Virus record (IMG/VR): IMGVR_UViG_3300034279_000305 | Span: 1 to 64,000 of that record | DNA length: 64,000 bases | Direction: 5' to 3' (one strand) | Source of the DNA: a virus | Shown here: piece by piece, positions 23,324 through 31,431 of the stretch | Layout: each line of letters starts with the position of its first letter | How positions within the stretch are numbered: position 1 is the first letter of the stretch | Position numbers and translations under genes: made by a program | Notes under the pieces: model-generated | Told to the model about the DNA's origin: nothing | What the model saw: the letters and a program-made list of their open reading frames with translations, nothing else | The model's database searches: none

Positions 23324-24759
23324 GCGATATTTGGAATAAATCCGAACGTAGATGTTTCTTTTTTGATTGTCGCTGGGATGAGTGCATCTACCAGACTGTT
23401 CATATTGAACACCTGCGGAGCGATGAGTGTGATGACATCACACGCAGTAAATGGATTCTGCCCAGACAGAATCTTGACGATCTTGTCGATGCAGTTAAAT
23501 ACAGTGCCGACGATTGGGATTGCCTTGACAAATCCAGGAGCAGCATCGATGAGAGCATGTATCTGTGCAATCAAACTACCGCGGAAAATGCGTCGCGCCT
23601 TGTCGATGTAGTAATCGAAGGCATCCTCCAGTTGGTGGAACAGATATTCCTTACCGAAGTGCACCTTGTTCTTCTTGAGTTCAGTCGATATATCGCTTAT
23701 GCCAATCATACTACCGACGCTACCGAGAAATGGTATACTGATGCCAAGCACTGTATTGATGCCATCATCCAATAGACTCTGCGCTGATAATATCTTGTCG
23801 TTGATCTGTTGCTGCGCTTCTTCCTTCGCAATCTCGGATAGATTACCGTCAGCAATGGACTCTGCTAATGTCTTTGCGCTGGTAATCTGACTGGCGACAG
23901 ATGTCTTAATAGAATCAAGAGATGCCTTGATGGCAGTCTCGATAGCAATTGTTGGATCGACACCACTTAGCACTGCCTTGATTGCAGTACCAATAACTGG
24001 GATATTCTCTAGCAGACCGACGATTGCATTGATAGCACTACCAATCCAGTCGTTGAGAGTCTTATTCAACCAGTCTTGTGCCTTCTGCCATACCTCTTCC
24101 GCAGTCATCTCTGGAACATTAACGCCAAGTTTACCATCAAATCGATACGACAATCCAAGGATAGATGCTGCTGATGTAATGTTGCTGGCAATTGCTGCCT
24201 TGATGGTAGCATTACCAGATGGCGTGAACATGTCACCAACTACAGCGCCTGGAGCAAATGGTAGTGGTATATCGAGGGGTGTTGGTATACCGAGAACACC
24301 GATGATCTCAGTCAGAATCTCGACAACCTTCTTCTTGAAGAATTGCTCGATGTTCTTGTGGATCTCTCGTGCCCGATACTTTGCCTCCATCTCTTTCGAG
24401 TGCAGGACAGAAAATGGTCGGGGAGATAGGAATGATTGGATTTGGTCGATTAACTCCTCGACCTGCATCATTTTGTCCAGCACATCCAGCACTTGCTCTG
24501 GTGCCAAACGCTCGAGTGCAGTTGTCAGGTTTGCAGCATCAACAGAACTGATGTATCCCTTCGTTCTGATTATAGTACGCTTCTGGTTAGAGATGTCATC
24601 CTCCGCAGCGTTCATTGCTGTTGCCAACTGGGATTTTATCTGTCCTGGAAGTTGCGAGACGCCTCGGAAATACTCGTTTAGATTTCCGAGCGACAAATCT
24701 CCTCCTGCACCTGCACAGTCGAGATTAGATACGATGGGGAGTTGGATCGTTACTGTCAT
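23320..24759 (-). CDS. Large helical hypothetical protein (479 aa)
   Basis: It is mainly alpha-helical with many amphipathic and hydrophobic stretches (IGSAINAIVGLLENIPVIGTAI, PGFVKAIPIVGTVFNCI) and repeated Ala/Ile-rich helices. It has no signal peptide. The composition suggests a virion-internal or membrane-interacting protein rather than an enzyme, but I recognise no family. It is out of place in size among short early-type genes. Confidence 0.7.
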   Translation of the reverse strand: MTVTIQLPIVSNLDCAGAGGDLSLGNLNEYFRGVSQLPGQIKSQLATAMNAAEDDISNQKRTIIRTKGYISSVDAANLTTALERLAPEQVLDVLDKMMQVEELIDQIQSFLSPRPFSVLHSKEMEAKYRAREIHKNIEQFFKKKVVEILTEIIGVLGIPTPLDIPLPFAPGAVVGDMFTPSGNATIKAAIASNITSAASILGLSYRFDGKLGVNVPEMTAEEVWQKAQDWLNKTLNDWIGSAINAIVGLLENIPVIGTAIKAVLSGVDPTIAIETAIKASLDSIKTSVASQITSAKTLAESIADGNLSEIAKEEAQQQINDKILSAQSLLDDGINTVLGISIPFLGSVGSMIGISDISTELKKNKVHFGKEYLFHQLEDAFDYYIDKARRIFRGSLIAQIHALIDAAPGFVKAIPIVGTVFNCIDKIVKILSGQNPFTACDVITLIAPQVFNMNSLVDALIPATIKKETSTFGFIPNIA

Positions 24760-24768
24760 AAGAGATAT

Positions 24769-24975
24769 TTATTCCTTATTCATAAGACTCTTATGTATTT
24801 CCGCCATACGAATTATGAGATTGGCAACAGCAAGTACGAAGCAGATAGGAAGCATCGCAAAGAAGTTGGTCTGTCCAATTGCAGTACCAACGATAATGAA
24901 GTGTGCAGCAGCAATTCCTAGCGCGAGTAGGACTGCGTCTGCCACAACCTTCATGGATAGATTAACAAACATCAT
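24769..24975 (-). CDS. Small two-helix membrane protein (68 aa)
   Basis: Two transmembrane helices (about 8-28 and 36-56) with a short charged C-terminal tail (HKSLMNKE). It starts in an ATGA overlap with the upstream gene. Function unknown. Confidence 0.65.
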   Translation of the reverse strand: MMFVNLSMKVVADAVLLALGIAAAHFIIVGTAIGQTNFFAMLPICFVLAVANLIIRMAEIHKSLMNKE

Positions 24976-25511
24976 CGACCGACCAATATATCTAAACCAC
25001 GCTCCTGCCAGTTATCGCAGATATCGTTCGAGTGTTCCCAGAGCATATCGTAATACTCGTCGCTGTCCTCTTCCAGTTCCTCGAGAGCAGGAACCTCGCG
25101 TCGAATCATTGCTTCGATTTGGTCAGAGTCTAAGGATGAACCAGTGTCTCCGAGAGCAGTGAAAATGTGGTATCCAATGAAGTTCGGACACTCATCCTCG
25201 TATTCGATCTCGAGTCTTGCATCAGGATCGATTGCGATAATCTGGTCTGCCATCCACTGAACAAAATGTTGCGGCCAGTCCCATGCGCTAACTACACGCA
25301 CGCAATTGTCCCATACCGTGTCAACATAGCAATACTTAGATCCGATGTTTTCCAGCATCCAGTCCCAAGTGATGTCTTCCTTGGCGACATCGAACAATGA
25401 GGTTACTGATGCGTGCGGATCAGTATCTATCTTGGCAAACCACTGATTGACAAGATCCATTGCCTGTTCGTTGCAAACGAAAGCAATTCTAGTAGTAACA
25501 TTATTCGCCAT
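24972..25511 (-). CDS. YubB/DUF1281-like hypothetical protein
   Basis: This is a 179-residue acidic protein whose opening (MANNVTTRIAFVCN) and Trp-rich middle (WDWPQHFVQWMADQI) resemble YubB/DUF1281 ferredoxin-like proteins found on plasmids and phages. Function unknown. It has a CTCC-complement GGAG ribosome site and its own promoter. Confidence 0.6.
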   Translation of the reverse strand: MANNVTTRIAFVCNEQAMDLVNQWFAKIDTDPHASVTSLFDVAKEDITWDWMLENIGSKYCYVDTVWDNCVRVVSAWDWPQHFVQWMADQIIAIDPDARLEIEYEDECPNFIGYHIFTALGDTGSSLDSDQIEAMIRREVPALEELEEDSDEYYDMLWEHSNDICDNWQERGLDILVGR

Positions 25512-25536
25512 AACAATCTCCTTATCGTATACACAC

Positions 25537-25565
25537 AGTATACTTCATTTCAGGAGAATTGTCAA
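25537..25565 (-). promoter_or_regulatory. sigma70-like promoter
   Basis: -35 TTGACA (25560-25565), 17-base spacer, -10 TATACT (25537-25542). It overlaps the stop of the 25562 gene. Confidence 0.85.
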
Positions 25566-26221
25566 GCCATTTTTGAGTAATTTTGTGAAGTTTTTTTGAA
25601 GCATGCCCATGCTGCTTCTTGGAACTCGTCTGTCATATGAGAGGAGAGTCCATACTTATCGACTGCGATAGAGATATCTTTATACTTAATCTCGCACCAG
25701 CGCCATACATTGTCCTTGACATATGCATCGTAGTATTCGTTGTCAATCACGTAGTCGTGTGCCATGATAATATCGTCTGTCTTCAGAATACGAGAAAACA
25801 GATTAAACTCAGCAGGTTTATTACCGCCATCGCATAGCACGAGAGTCTGTCCATCACTCTGAATGTAGTCAAAGATGCGATCCAGATCCTCGAATGCATC
25901 CATTACTCGAACATCGACACCTCTGTTGCGCAGTCGATCTGCATGTTGAGTTTCTCTAATGTCATATGTGATGATTGGGGTATCACGGACCTCTGCACCG
26001 TTGGTAAAAATGATGTCTGTAAGTGCAAGTGTGAGTCCACCCTTTGCAGTACCAATCTCTAGGACGCGAGTGATGTTCTCTTGTGCAAATAGTTTATCAA
26101 ATGCAGCGTAGAAGTTCTTGTTCTGTTGCGTGAAGATACCATTATAGATGCCACCACCCCATTGGTGCTTCCAGTTGGGAAACTCTGATTCGAATGCTTC
26201 TTTGGGAATTTCAAACGCCAT
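25562..26221 (-). CDS. Rossmann-fold methyltransferase-like protein (CmcI-like)
   Basis: This is a 219-residue protein with motif I VLEIGTAKGGLTLALT (about residues 53-68), an acidic strand TYDIRE, and a TLVLCDGGNKPAEF strand, giving the layout of the cephalosporin-hydroxylase/CmcI-like SAM group. The substrate is unknown. It begins one base into the preceding 2OG oxygenase stop (shared T), so the two are probably coupled. Confidence 0.7.
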   Translation of the reverse strand: MAFEIPKEAFESEFPNWKHQWGGGIYNGIFTQQNKNFYAAFDKLFAQENITRVLEIGTAKGGLTLALTDIIFTNGAEVRDTPIITYDIRETQHADRLRNRGVDVRVMDAFEDLDRIFDYIQSDGQTLVLCDGGNKPAEFNLFSRILKTDDIIMAHDYVIDNEYYDAYVKDNVWRWCEIKYKDISIAVDKYGLSSHMTDEFQEAAWACFKKTSQNYSKMA

Positions 26222-26787
26222 CAGAATCCTCCATATGACCAGTGGACGGTGGAGTAACGAATACCCGACGTTAGTTCATCCACTTGGTGTCTAATATATG
26301 AGGGAAATACTAATAGATCCCCCTGATCAAAATCGAATGATGCTCGTTTCTCGTCCACTGTCAATGCAAATTTACCACCTTCGAAGGAACCACGATCAGA
26401 GAGCAGCACGATTGCGCTGATTTTTCTAACTGGTCGAGAAACGTGGTTGGCATAATTTGTCGGGTAGATAATGTCGTGGTGCATCTTAAATTTACCACCA
26501 GCATTGTAACGAATGAAGTTGTTCTCACTACAATGCTCGAAAATATTGATGTTCCACATCTCTTCGTTGAGTTGTGCAACTGCTTGTTTAACTTTAAGAC
26601 AATATGGATTTGTAGGATTAATCATGCACTGCTCAGAGGTGCGTGCATCGTTGACTCCAGAATTATATCCACCAGTGGTTTGACTTGGGGCGAGAGGTTT
26701 CTCGAGTTGCTCTTTAATAAACTCTTCTGCCTCTTGCTTCATATAACCACGCCAGATAAAGGCAGGACCAATTCTCTCAAATGCCAT
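26221..26787 (-). CDS. 2OG-Fe(II) oxygenase (prolyl hydroxylase-like)
   Basis: This is a 188-residue protein with the full facial triad: HHD (H103, D105) and H167 in RHQVDEL, with R177 (GIRYS) for 2-oxoglutarate. FEGGKFAL and GDLLVFPSY are typical of the PiuC/P4H group, common in cyanophages and other marine T4-type phages. It probably hydroxylates a protein residue or small molecule; the target is unknown. Confidence 0.88.
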   Translation of the reverse strand: MAFERIGPAFIWRGYMKQEAEEFIKEQLEKPLAPSQTTGGYNSGVNDARTSEQCMINPTNPYCLKVKQAVAQLNEEMWNINIFEHCSENNFIRYNAGGKFKMHHDIIYPTNYANHVSRPVRKISAIVLLSDRGSFEGGKFALTVDEKRASFDFDQGDLLVFPSYIRHQVDELTSGIRYSTVHWSYGGF

Positions 26788-27110
26788 CAGTAATATATTC
26801 CCTTGAATGCTTCTACTGGAATCTCTCCTTTAGGAATGCGATCATTCACATCGTGTTCCAGGGTGTCCAGTGCGTATTGTGTAATAGATGCTGCCCATTT
26901 TTGTTTATCTCCCAAGGCAGAGGTCAAAATATTTTTGGAGATAACTTGGAGGAATGAACCGATAGCAATTAGATCCTGTGGATCATCGCAATACTGGATA
27001 GATTCACAGATAAAATCGTCAATTTCCTCTATCATAACATGTATTTTCTCTCTCTTCTCAGAGACAGTTAAACGTCGATGCTGACGAGATGGTATGTTTT
27101 CTTCGTTCAT
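26787..27110 (-). CDS. Conserved phage hypothetical protein (107 aa)
   Basis: This is a helical protein with an Arg-rich start (SRQHRRLTVSEKREK) and an acidic/helical middle. It resembles small proteins of marine T4-type phages, but I know no function. The stop overlaps the oxygenase start. Confidence 0.65.
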   Translation of the reverse strand: MNEENIPSRQHRRLTVSEKREKIHVMIEEIDDFICESIQYCDDPQDLIAIGSFLQVISKNILTSALGDKQKWAASITQYALDTLEHDVNDRIPKGEIPVEAFKGIYY

Positions 27111-27121
27111 GCATCTATTTA

Positions 27122-27301
27122 TTACCCGTCAATACGACCCAATCTGTGAATCAGGTTAGAGATAATTGCCACATCTGGATGCGGGTCTCGTTCGCTGACA
27201 CCTTCTGTTCGCATGCACTCGATAAGATACGAGTGCAATGCACGCTTAATTACTGGATAATCTGTTGGTGCGAATGTTCCACCTTTTGCTTCTTTAACCA
27301 T
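27122..27301 (-). CDS. Small hypothetical protein (59 aa)
   Basis: Start MVKEAKGG in a TAATG overlap with the 27301 gene. It is helical and ends NLIHRLGRIDG. No family recognised. Confidence 0.6.
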   Translation of the reverse strand: MVKEAKGGTFAPTDYPVIKRALHSYLIECMRTEGVSERDPHPDVAIISNLIHRLGRIDG

Positions 27302-27852
27302 TAGTCCCATAGTCCTCTAAAGTAGACACCAAACAGACGGGTGCCATTGTCAATACGCTTGTTATGTGCCTTCCATCCCTCAACATTGAGGACACCATTT
27401 TTGAAGTAAATATCATCGTTACCATCTTCCACCATCTGTTCGAATGTCCATATCATTTCATCCATGACCCAGTCCCAACGCTTGTGCCAGTTGCTGTCAG
27501 TTTCAAACTCATGTCCTGGATCTTCGGAGGCAGCAAAGCGAAGTTCTTCTGGAACATCTTCATCTGCCACGGCAGGTGAACCATGCTTGGTTGCCTTGAG
27601 TTGCTTTAACATAGGAAGAATAATCATAGCAAGAGTATCGTCCATACTCCATGTGTCATATGGGTCGATACGAATCTCGACTTTCCTCTTATTGAAAAAA
27701 TATGCGGATATTTCGGTAATTGGTGTATGCTTATCCAACCATTCTCCGAATGCAAAAACTGCATCATCGTCCTTGTCTTTCCAGAACAGAATCTTTTCTG
27801 CAATCTGGTATGGACCGAACCAACGTGGATATGGACCAATGTTAATCTTCAC
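27301..27852 (-). CDS. Conserved T4-type phage protein (183 aa)
   Basis: The opening MKINIGPYPRWFGPYQIAEKILFW is typical of a family widely found in T4-type cyanophages and relatives; function unknown. It is rich in Trp, Asp and Glu (WHKRWDWVMDEMIWTFEQMVEDG). There is no catalytic signature. Its stop overlaps the next start. Confidence 0.75.
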   Translation of the reverse strand: MKINIGPYPRWFGPYQIAEKILFWKDKDDDAVFAFGEWLDKHTPITEISAYFFNKRKVEIRIDPYDTWSMDDTLAMIILPMLKQLKATKHGSPAVADEDVPEELRFAASEDPGHEFETDSNWHKRWDWVMDEMIWTFEQMVEDGNDDIYFKNGVLNVEGWKAHNKRIDNGTRLFGVYFRGLWD

Positions 27853-28036
27853 GAGAATTCTTCGAAAGTTCAGTTAGATACGGATCTTGTCCCCAGTCAA
27901 GTGGAATATCCATACCATCGAGTGATTGTGCGATCTTGGTGATGCCATAAACTGCTAGTGCGGCAACACCAAACACTGCAACATAGGGAATCGCTTCAAT
28001 TGCCTTGTCCTTTAAATCATCCTTGGTCATTGCCAT
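27842..28036 (-). CDS. Small membrane protein (64 aa)
   Basis: ATG 28036 after CCAGGAATTG. It has one transmembrane helix (about 16-36, YVAVFGVAALAVYGI) and an acidic C-terminal tail. Function unknown. Confidence 0.65.
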   Translation of the reverse strand: MAMTKDDLKDKAIEAIPYVAVFGVAALAVYGITKIAQSLDGMDIPLDWGQDPYLTELSKNSRED

Positions 28037-28298
28037 CAATTCCTGGAAATATAGTGCTAATGCGGGACAAACCGTAATCTTCTAGTTGCTTGTCAGTGCA
28101 ATACCATGACAGTATAACATCAACTGCATCGATATGCTTCTGAAGTTCGACGTTTTCTGCCTCCTGATCATCCCAGTTAAACACACCACTACCACCAATC
28201 ATAAGATCATTAACCCATGACTGGCGACAACGAATCAGTTCGTCTGCGACAATGCGGTCGACCTGCTCTATATCAAGTTCTACAGTATACTTACTCAT
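28017..28298 (-). CDS. Conserved phage hypothetical protein (93 aa)
   Basis: It starts MSKYTVELDIEQVD, followed by WVNDLMIG and DDQEAENVELQKHIDAVD helices. It is like small proteins in other marine T4-type phages. It overlaps both neighbours. Function unknown. Confidence 0.65.
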   Translation of the reverse strand: MSKYTVELDIEQVDRIVADELIRCRQSWVNDLMIGGSGVFNWDDQEAENVELQKHIDAVDVILSWYCTDKQLEDYGLSRISTIFPGIDGNDQG

Positions 28299-28686
28299 CT
28301 TCATTTACCTTCTTATAACGATTGAGAGACCCATCTGCTTCGACTACCATAATCTCGCCAAGATTTTGTGCCATTATACGTTGCTCGCCTTCTGCTACGA
28401 TGTGTTCACGTTCGCGCAGAGTGCGCATGACTGCATTGGCAATACCGAACTTGTTGCGCCCAGTGTCCATAGCATTCTGCGCTGCCTCTGCGCATTCTTT
28501 GTAGACGTCGTCGGGTAAAGACCACGAGATATCCATCGCATTACCAAAATCACCTACGCGACGCAGATACTCCTGCCCACCATCTACTGAAACAGCACCA
28601 CACGTGCATGTAACAAAATCGTGGCGATGCTTGGAGACGATCTTATCCCCGCAACTCAAACATAATACTGCATTCTGAACAATCAT
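28291..28686 (-). CDS. Zinc-ribbon-like phage protein (131 aa)
   Basis: N-terminal CLSCGD and CTCGAVSVDGGQEYLRRVG (residues about 9-45) suggest a small metal-binding ribbon, followed by helices (REREHIVAEGEQRIM). This resembles a conserved phage family of unknown function. The start forms an ATGA overlap with the SWIM gene. Confidence 0.65.
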   Translation of the reverse strand: MIVQNAVLCLSCGDKIVSKHRHDFVTCTCGAVSVDGGQEYLRRVGDFGNAMDISWSLPDDVYKECAEAAQNAMDTGRNKFGIANAVMRTLREREHIVAEGEQRIMAQNLGEIMVVEADGSLNRYKKVNEDE

Positions 28687-28910
28687 GATGAAACTTTCTT
28701 ATGGACCATAGTAATGTGCTTACACTTATTATGGAAATTGAACCCCGTGCAATCACAAACCCATCCACTCGGAGTCATAGTGGTATGGTAAGTCTTACCC
28801 TTGCAGTTGGTATAAGGCCAAGCGAATCCAACTAGATGGTGTTCATTACTGAAGTTGATACCAGCAAGAGCAACGGGACGTCGATATGGACTAACACCTG
28901 CAACATTCAT
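28683..28910 (-). CDS. SWIM-type zinc-finger protein (75 aa)
   Basis: The C-terminal WVCDCTGFNFHNKCKHI fits the SWIM pattern C-x-C-xn-C-x-H, a zinc motif that can bind DNA or protein. The N-terminal half is beta-rich. No further domain. It may be a small regulator or recruitment factor. Confidence 0.75.
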   Translation of the reverse strand: MNVAGVSPYRRPVALAGINFSNEHHLVGFAWPYTNCKGKTYHTTMTPSGWVCDCTGFNFHNKCKHITMVHKKVSS

Positions 28911-29038
28911 GGGAACATTTCCTTATCATTTAGCATTTCGTCACGCTCTTCAGCAGTAACCTTATTAGACACTATACCATATATGGTGACAGAAATCAAT
29001 AGAATTACCAAAATAAAAAGAATATTATCACTGTCCAT
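28907..29038 (-). CDS. Small membrane protein (43 aa)
   Basis: ATG 29038; stop in an ATGA overlap with the SWIM gene. One helix (NILFILVILLISVTIYGIV) and an acidic tail. A good promoter lies inside the frame, so part of this stretch may instead be regulatory. Confidence 0.5.
   Translation of the reverse strand: MDSDNILFILVILLISVTIYGIVSNKVTAEERDEMLNDKEMFP
28971..28999 (-). promoter_or_regulatory. sigma70-like promoter inside small ORF
   Basis: -35 TTGATT (28994-28999), 17-base spacer, -10 TATAGT (28971-28976), aimed at the SWIM gene. Confidence 0.6.
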
Positions 29039-29303
29039 AATTAATCACATTCACGAAATCAAGTTTCTGGTCTTCATCCCAGTCTTTAAGATAGACATTA
29101 TCCTCGTCAAACATACGAAGATATTCTGCGCTAGTAATCTCACGAGTGGATGAAATCATCTCGTCGAGATGGAGTTGTGAGAACTCTTTGAAGTCATCGC
29201 CTACGCACATCGTTACCTCATCCTTAGCATCGGATGCACTGTTTGCCTCAACGACATATCGCATACGGAATACGCTAACTGTTTCTACAAGATATTTTGG
29301 CAT
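29028..29303 (-). CDS. Hypothetical protein (91 aa)
   Basis: It opens with MPKYLVETVSVFRMRYVVEANS, a beta-hairpin start seen in small phage proteins with DUF-type ferredoxin-like folds. It is acidic, and ends LDFVNVINYGQ. Function unknown. Confidence 0.65.
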   Translation of the reverse strand: MPKYLVETVSVFRMRYVVEANSASDAKDEVTMCVGDDFKEFSQLHLDEMISSTREITSAEYLRMFDEDNVYLKDWDEDQKLDFVNVINYGQ

Positions 29304-29791
29304 TAGTCCAACTTTCCATCATATGTGCGCAACCATGGTTGCCCAGCGTTTACATTAATCTCTCGTTCTGTCTCGAAAAGCATCACACCTGCCTCTTGGA
29401 ACATCTCACGAGTGACATCCCAATTGAATCCTTCGCCTTCGCGATTTGGTTTGTAACTGACTACCTTCGAAATACCATTTTGGATAATCGACTTAGCACA
29501 CTCGTTACAAGGAAGGAGAGGCACATACATCGTGCAACCTTCTACGCTATGTGGTGCATTGTCAAGAGCATTGCGTTCAGCGTGACAAACAAACAGATGT
29601 TTAGTTGGGCGATCTTCATAACGCTTGACATCATCTTTAACTCCTCGAGGGAAACCATTGTATCCCATAGAGACGACACGCTTCTTATCATCTACGATGA
29701 CTGCGCCTACTTTCGTGCGAGGGTCGTGTGACCACTCAGCGACGTGCTCGGCGAGGTCAAGAAATCGTTGTGACCATTTACTCACTATCAT
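29303..29791 (-). CDS. dCMP deaminase (deoxycytidylate deaminase)
   Basis: This is a 162-residue zinc deaminase from the ATG at 29791: HAE (H70, E72) and PCNEC (C95, C98) are the catalytic and zinc residues. SHDPRTKVGA and GYNGFPRG match dCMP deaminases. The enzyme makes dUMP from dCMP, feeding ThyX (encoded at 52054) for dTMP. An earlier in-frame start would lie inside the 29778 gene, so I prefer the inner ATG. Confidence 0.9.
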   Translation of the reverse strand: MIVSKWSQRFLDLAEHVAEWSHDPRTKVGAVIVDDKKRVVSMGYNGFPRGVKDDVKRYEDRPTKHLFVCHAERNALDNAPHSVEGCTMYVPLLPCNECAKSIIQNGISKVVSYKPNREGEGFNWDVTREMFQEAGVMLFETEREINVNAGQPWLRTYDGKLD

Positions 29792-30014
29792 CTTCCCCGA
29801 CGAAATCGTAGGGAACATCTTCGTCCTGCTTACGACCCATATAGTGGTCATCGCTTACGCAATAGAACTGTGCCTGTAGTTGACTATTGATAATGGTGCG
29901 AGTGACATCACCAGCAAAAGCAACGCATTGCTCTTTGTTTGCAGACTCGTAGACATCCTTTGCTACGAACTCACCCTCAGTGGTAAAAAGGAATACAATC
30001 AACCAATAACTCAT
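29778..30014 (-). CDS. Hypothetical protein (78 aa)
   Basis: A hydrophobic N-terminal strand or helix (MSYWLIVFLFTTEG) is followed by a helix with two Cys and an acidic tail. It may be secreted or membrane-attached, but the signal is weak. It overlaps the deaminase start by 14 bases. Confidence 0.6.
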   Translation of the reverse strand: MSYWLIVFLFTTEGEFVAKDVYESANKEQCVAFAGDVTRTIINSQLQAQFYCVSDDHYMGRKQDEDVPYDFVGEDDSE

Positions 30015-30244
30015 ACTATAACTCCCACAAGCAAAATACCAACGACGAAAGCATTTACTGCAATCAACGCTTTATCCTTCATAGCGAACCCAGCATAACC
30101 CCAGAGACCAGCACCAGCGATAGAGACCAGAAGATCTACTGTGTGATAATCAAATGCGCGACAGGTCGCAGCGACGACGACACATGCAGTTCCTGCCCAT
30201 TTCACGGTTTCAAGGAACACGTTCTTTTTTACAACTTCACTCAT
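30011..30244 (-). CDS. Small multi-helix membrane protein (77 aa)
   Basis: Three hydrophobic stretches (about 15-28, 35-55, 58-77) predict two or three membrane helices. ATGA overlaps on both sides. Function unknown. Confidence 0.65.
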   Translation of the reverse strand: MSEVVKKNVFLETVKWAGTACVVVAATCRAFDYHTVDLLVSIAGAGLWGYAGFAMKDKALIAVNAFVVGILLVGVIV

Positions 30245-30447
30245 GCGAATTCATCATCCTTCAAAACCATCACGCCACCAACAAGCATCATCAGAAAACC
30301 AACAATCATCTGGACGCCGAAAGCAACTGCGCTTGGGGGATCCCCCGCAACACAGTCAGCAGCAGCGCGACATTCGACGTAGAAATCTTCAGCGCCGATC
30401 GTACCAGCAACGAGGAGAAAACCAGCGAGGAGCAAAATATATTTCAT
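30241..30447 (-). CDS. Small membrane protein with signal-like N-terminus (68 aa)
   Basis: A signal-like first helix (KYILLLAGFLLVAGTIGA), a short loop with two Cys that could form a disulfide, then a second helix (VGFLMMLVGGVMV). First gene behind the promoter at 30475. Function unknown. Confidence 0.65.
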   Translation of the reverse strand: MKYILLLAGFLLVAGTIGAEDFYVECRAAADCVAGDPPSAVAFGVQMIVGFLMMLVGGVMVLKDDEFA

Positions 30448-30474
30448 AACAAATTCCTTTTCAAACTATAACTC

Positions 30475-30503
30475 ATTCTACCCTAAAACGGAGATAAAGT
30501 CAA
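30475..30503 (-). promoter_or_regulatory. sigma70-like promoter (TAGAAT type)
   Basis: -35 TTGACT (30498-30503), 17-base spacer, -10 TAGAAT (30475-30480). Confidence 0.8.
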
Positions 30504-30820
30504 GCTTTAATTTCATCAAAACCAAACGTAGCACAACGGAACAGTTTTCCGTCTACCTCGAGGATGTCGCCTACTGACATCGAGGAGCAGGGACCGAGTT
30601 TCTCAACCGTAGCACCTTCCCAAAGATTCATGGCAGCGAATGCTTCTTCCATGTCAGCGGTATCAACGTTAGCAACGTGGGTATAATACTGGAAGTTCTC
30701 TGCCTTGAAGGGGACGGCAAACGAACGGGTGAAGTATGCCTGGATGCGGTCGCTAGTTTCGCCGTTGTTAACAGCAGTGATTTCAGCATCAGTCAGTTGA
30801 ATTTGGTAAACCTTAATCAT
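30500..30820 (-). CDS. Conserved phage hypothetical protein (106 aa)
   Basis: Start MIKVYQIQLT at 30820 after AAGGAATTG. The pattern YTHVANVDTADMEEAFAAMN followed by MSVGDILEVDGKLFRCATFGF is shared with small phage/plasmid YodL-like proteins. Function unknown. Confidence 0.65.
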   Translation of the reverse strand: MIKVYQIQLTDAEITAVNNGETSDRIQAYFTRSFAVPFKAENFQYYTHVANVDTADMEEAFAAMNLWEGATVEKLGPCSSMSVGDILEVDGKLFRCATFGFDEIKA

Positions 30821-30846
30821 TTTCAATTCCTTTTCTTATTGTTACC

Positions 30847-30875
30847 ATTCTACCCCAAAACGTGGTAAAAGTCAA
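30847..30875 (-). promoter_or_regulatory. sigma70-like promoter (TAGAAT type)
   Basis: -35 TTGACT (30870-30875), 17-base spacer ending GGGG, -10 TAGAAT (30847-30852). Confidence 0.8.
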
Positions 30876-30908
30876 GCCCCTAAATGAAAATAATTGCTTT
30901 TTTTTGAT

Positions 30909-31430
30909 TTAAATTTTAAATTGGGCGAGGCAATCATCGTAAGATTCTCGCATTCCTCCTACTTGGAAGAATATCCTTTGTGCTTTGTTATCTGGCAACC
31001 CATGCACGATGGAGGTGTTGATCAGTGTCGCTTCGCTGGAATAATCATAGTTGCAGACCTCGACGTCATTCTCATACCAGACGATAGGAGCATGAAACGT
31101 TACAAGAGGTATGGATATTACTGCAGTTCTAGTGTCAGTGTGTTGCGGGAGTTTGCCCTCTACAAAGGATACCTGACTCCACTGGTATACGTGATTCGGA
31201 TCACTATACGGAGATTCTGGGACAAATAGGTCACTAATCTTCTTGAAGAGTTGGTGTTCTCTGTAGTCTTCAGTTGCATCTCGGAGAAAATATTGAGAGT
31301 ATTGTTCAATCGTATGACCCTGGACTACGTAATGATATGCCTGCGACTGATAGTTGTGTGACAGAAAATTCATAAATCTCCAATCAGTGCTGTCTAGTGC
31401 CAACCCGAGTGGTTTATAATAAGGGTACAT
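30909..31430 (-). CDS. 2OG-Fe(II) hydroxylase-like protein
   Basis: This is a 173-residue protein with a cupin-type oxygenase signature: LPQHTDTR (His/Asp iron ligands, about residues 95-99) and SIVHGLPDNKAQRIFFQV (distal His and Arg). It looks like a short aspartyl/asparaginyl hydroxylase or phytanoyl-type enzyme. It ends the 30.9-37.4 kb cassette; the neighbour at 31432 is another oxygenase of similar type. Substrate unknown. Confidence 0.72.
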   Translation of the reverse strand: MYPYYKPLGLALDSTDWRFMNFLSHNYQSQAYHYVVQGHTIEQYSQYFLRDATEDYREHQLFKKISDLFVPESPYSDPNHVYQWSQVSFVEGKLPQHTDTRTAVISIPLVTFHAPIVWYENDVEVCNYDYSSEATLINTSIVHGLPDNKAQRIFFQVGGMRESYDDCLAQFKI

Positions 31431-31431
31431 G

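Noticed and set aside
23927-25162. Plus-strand open frame of 411 codons
   Set aside because: It is antisense to the 23320 and 24769 genes, which have better starts, coupling and promoters. The composition is irregular, and no ribosome site or promoter faces it.
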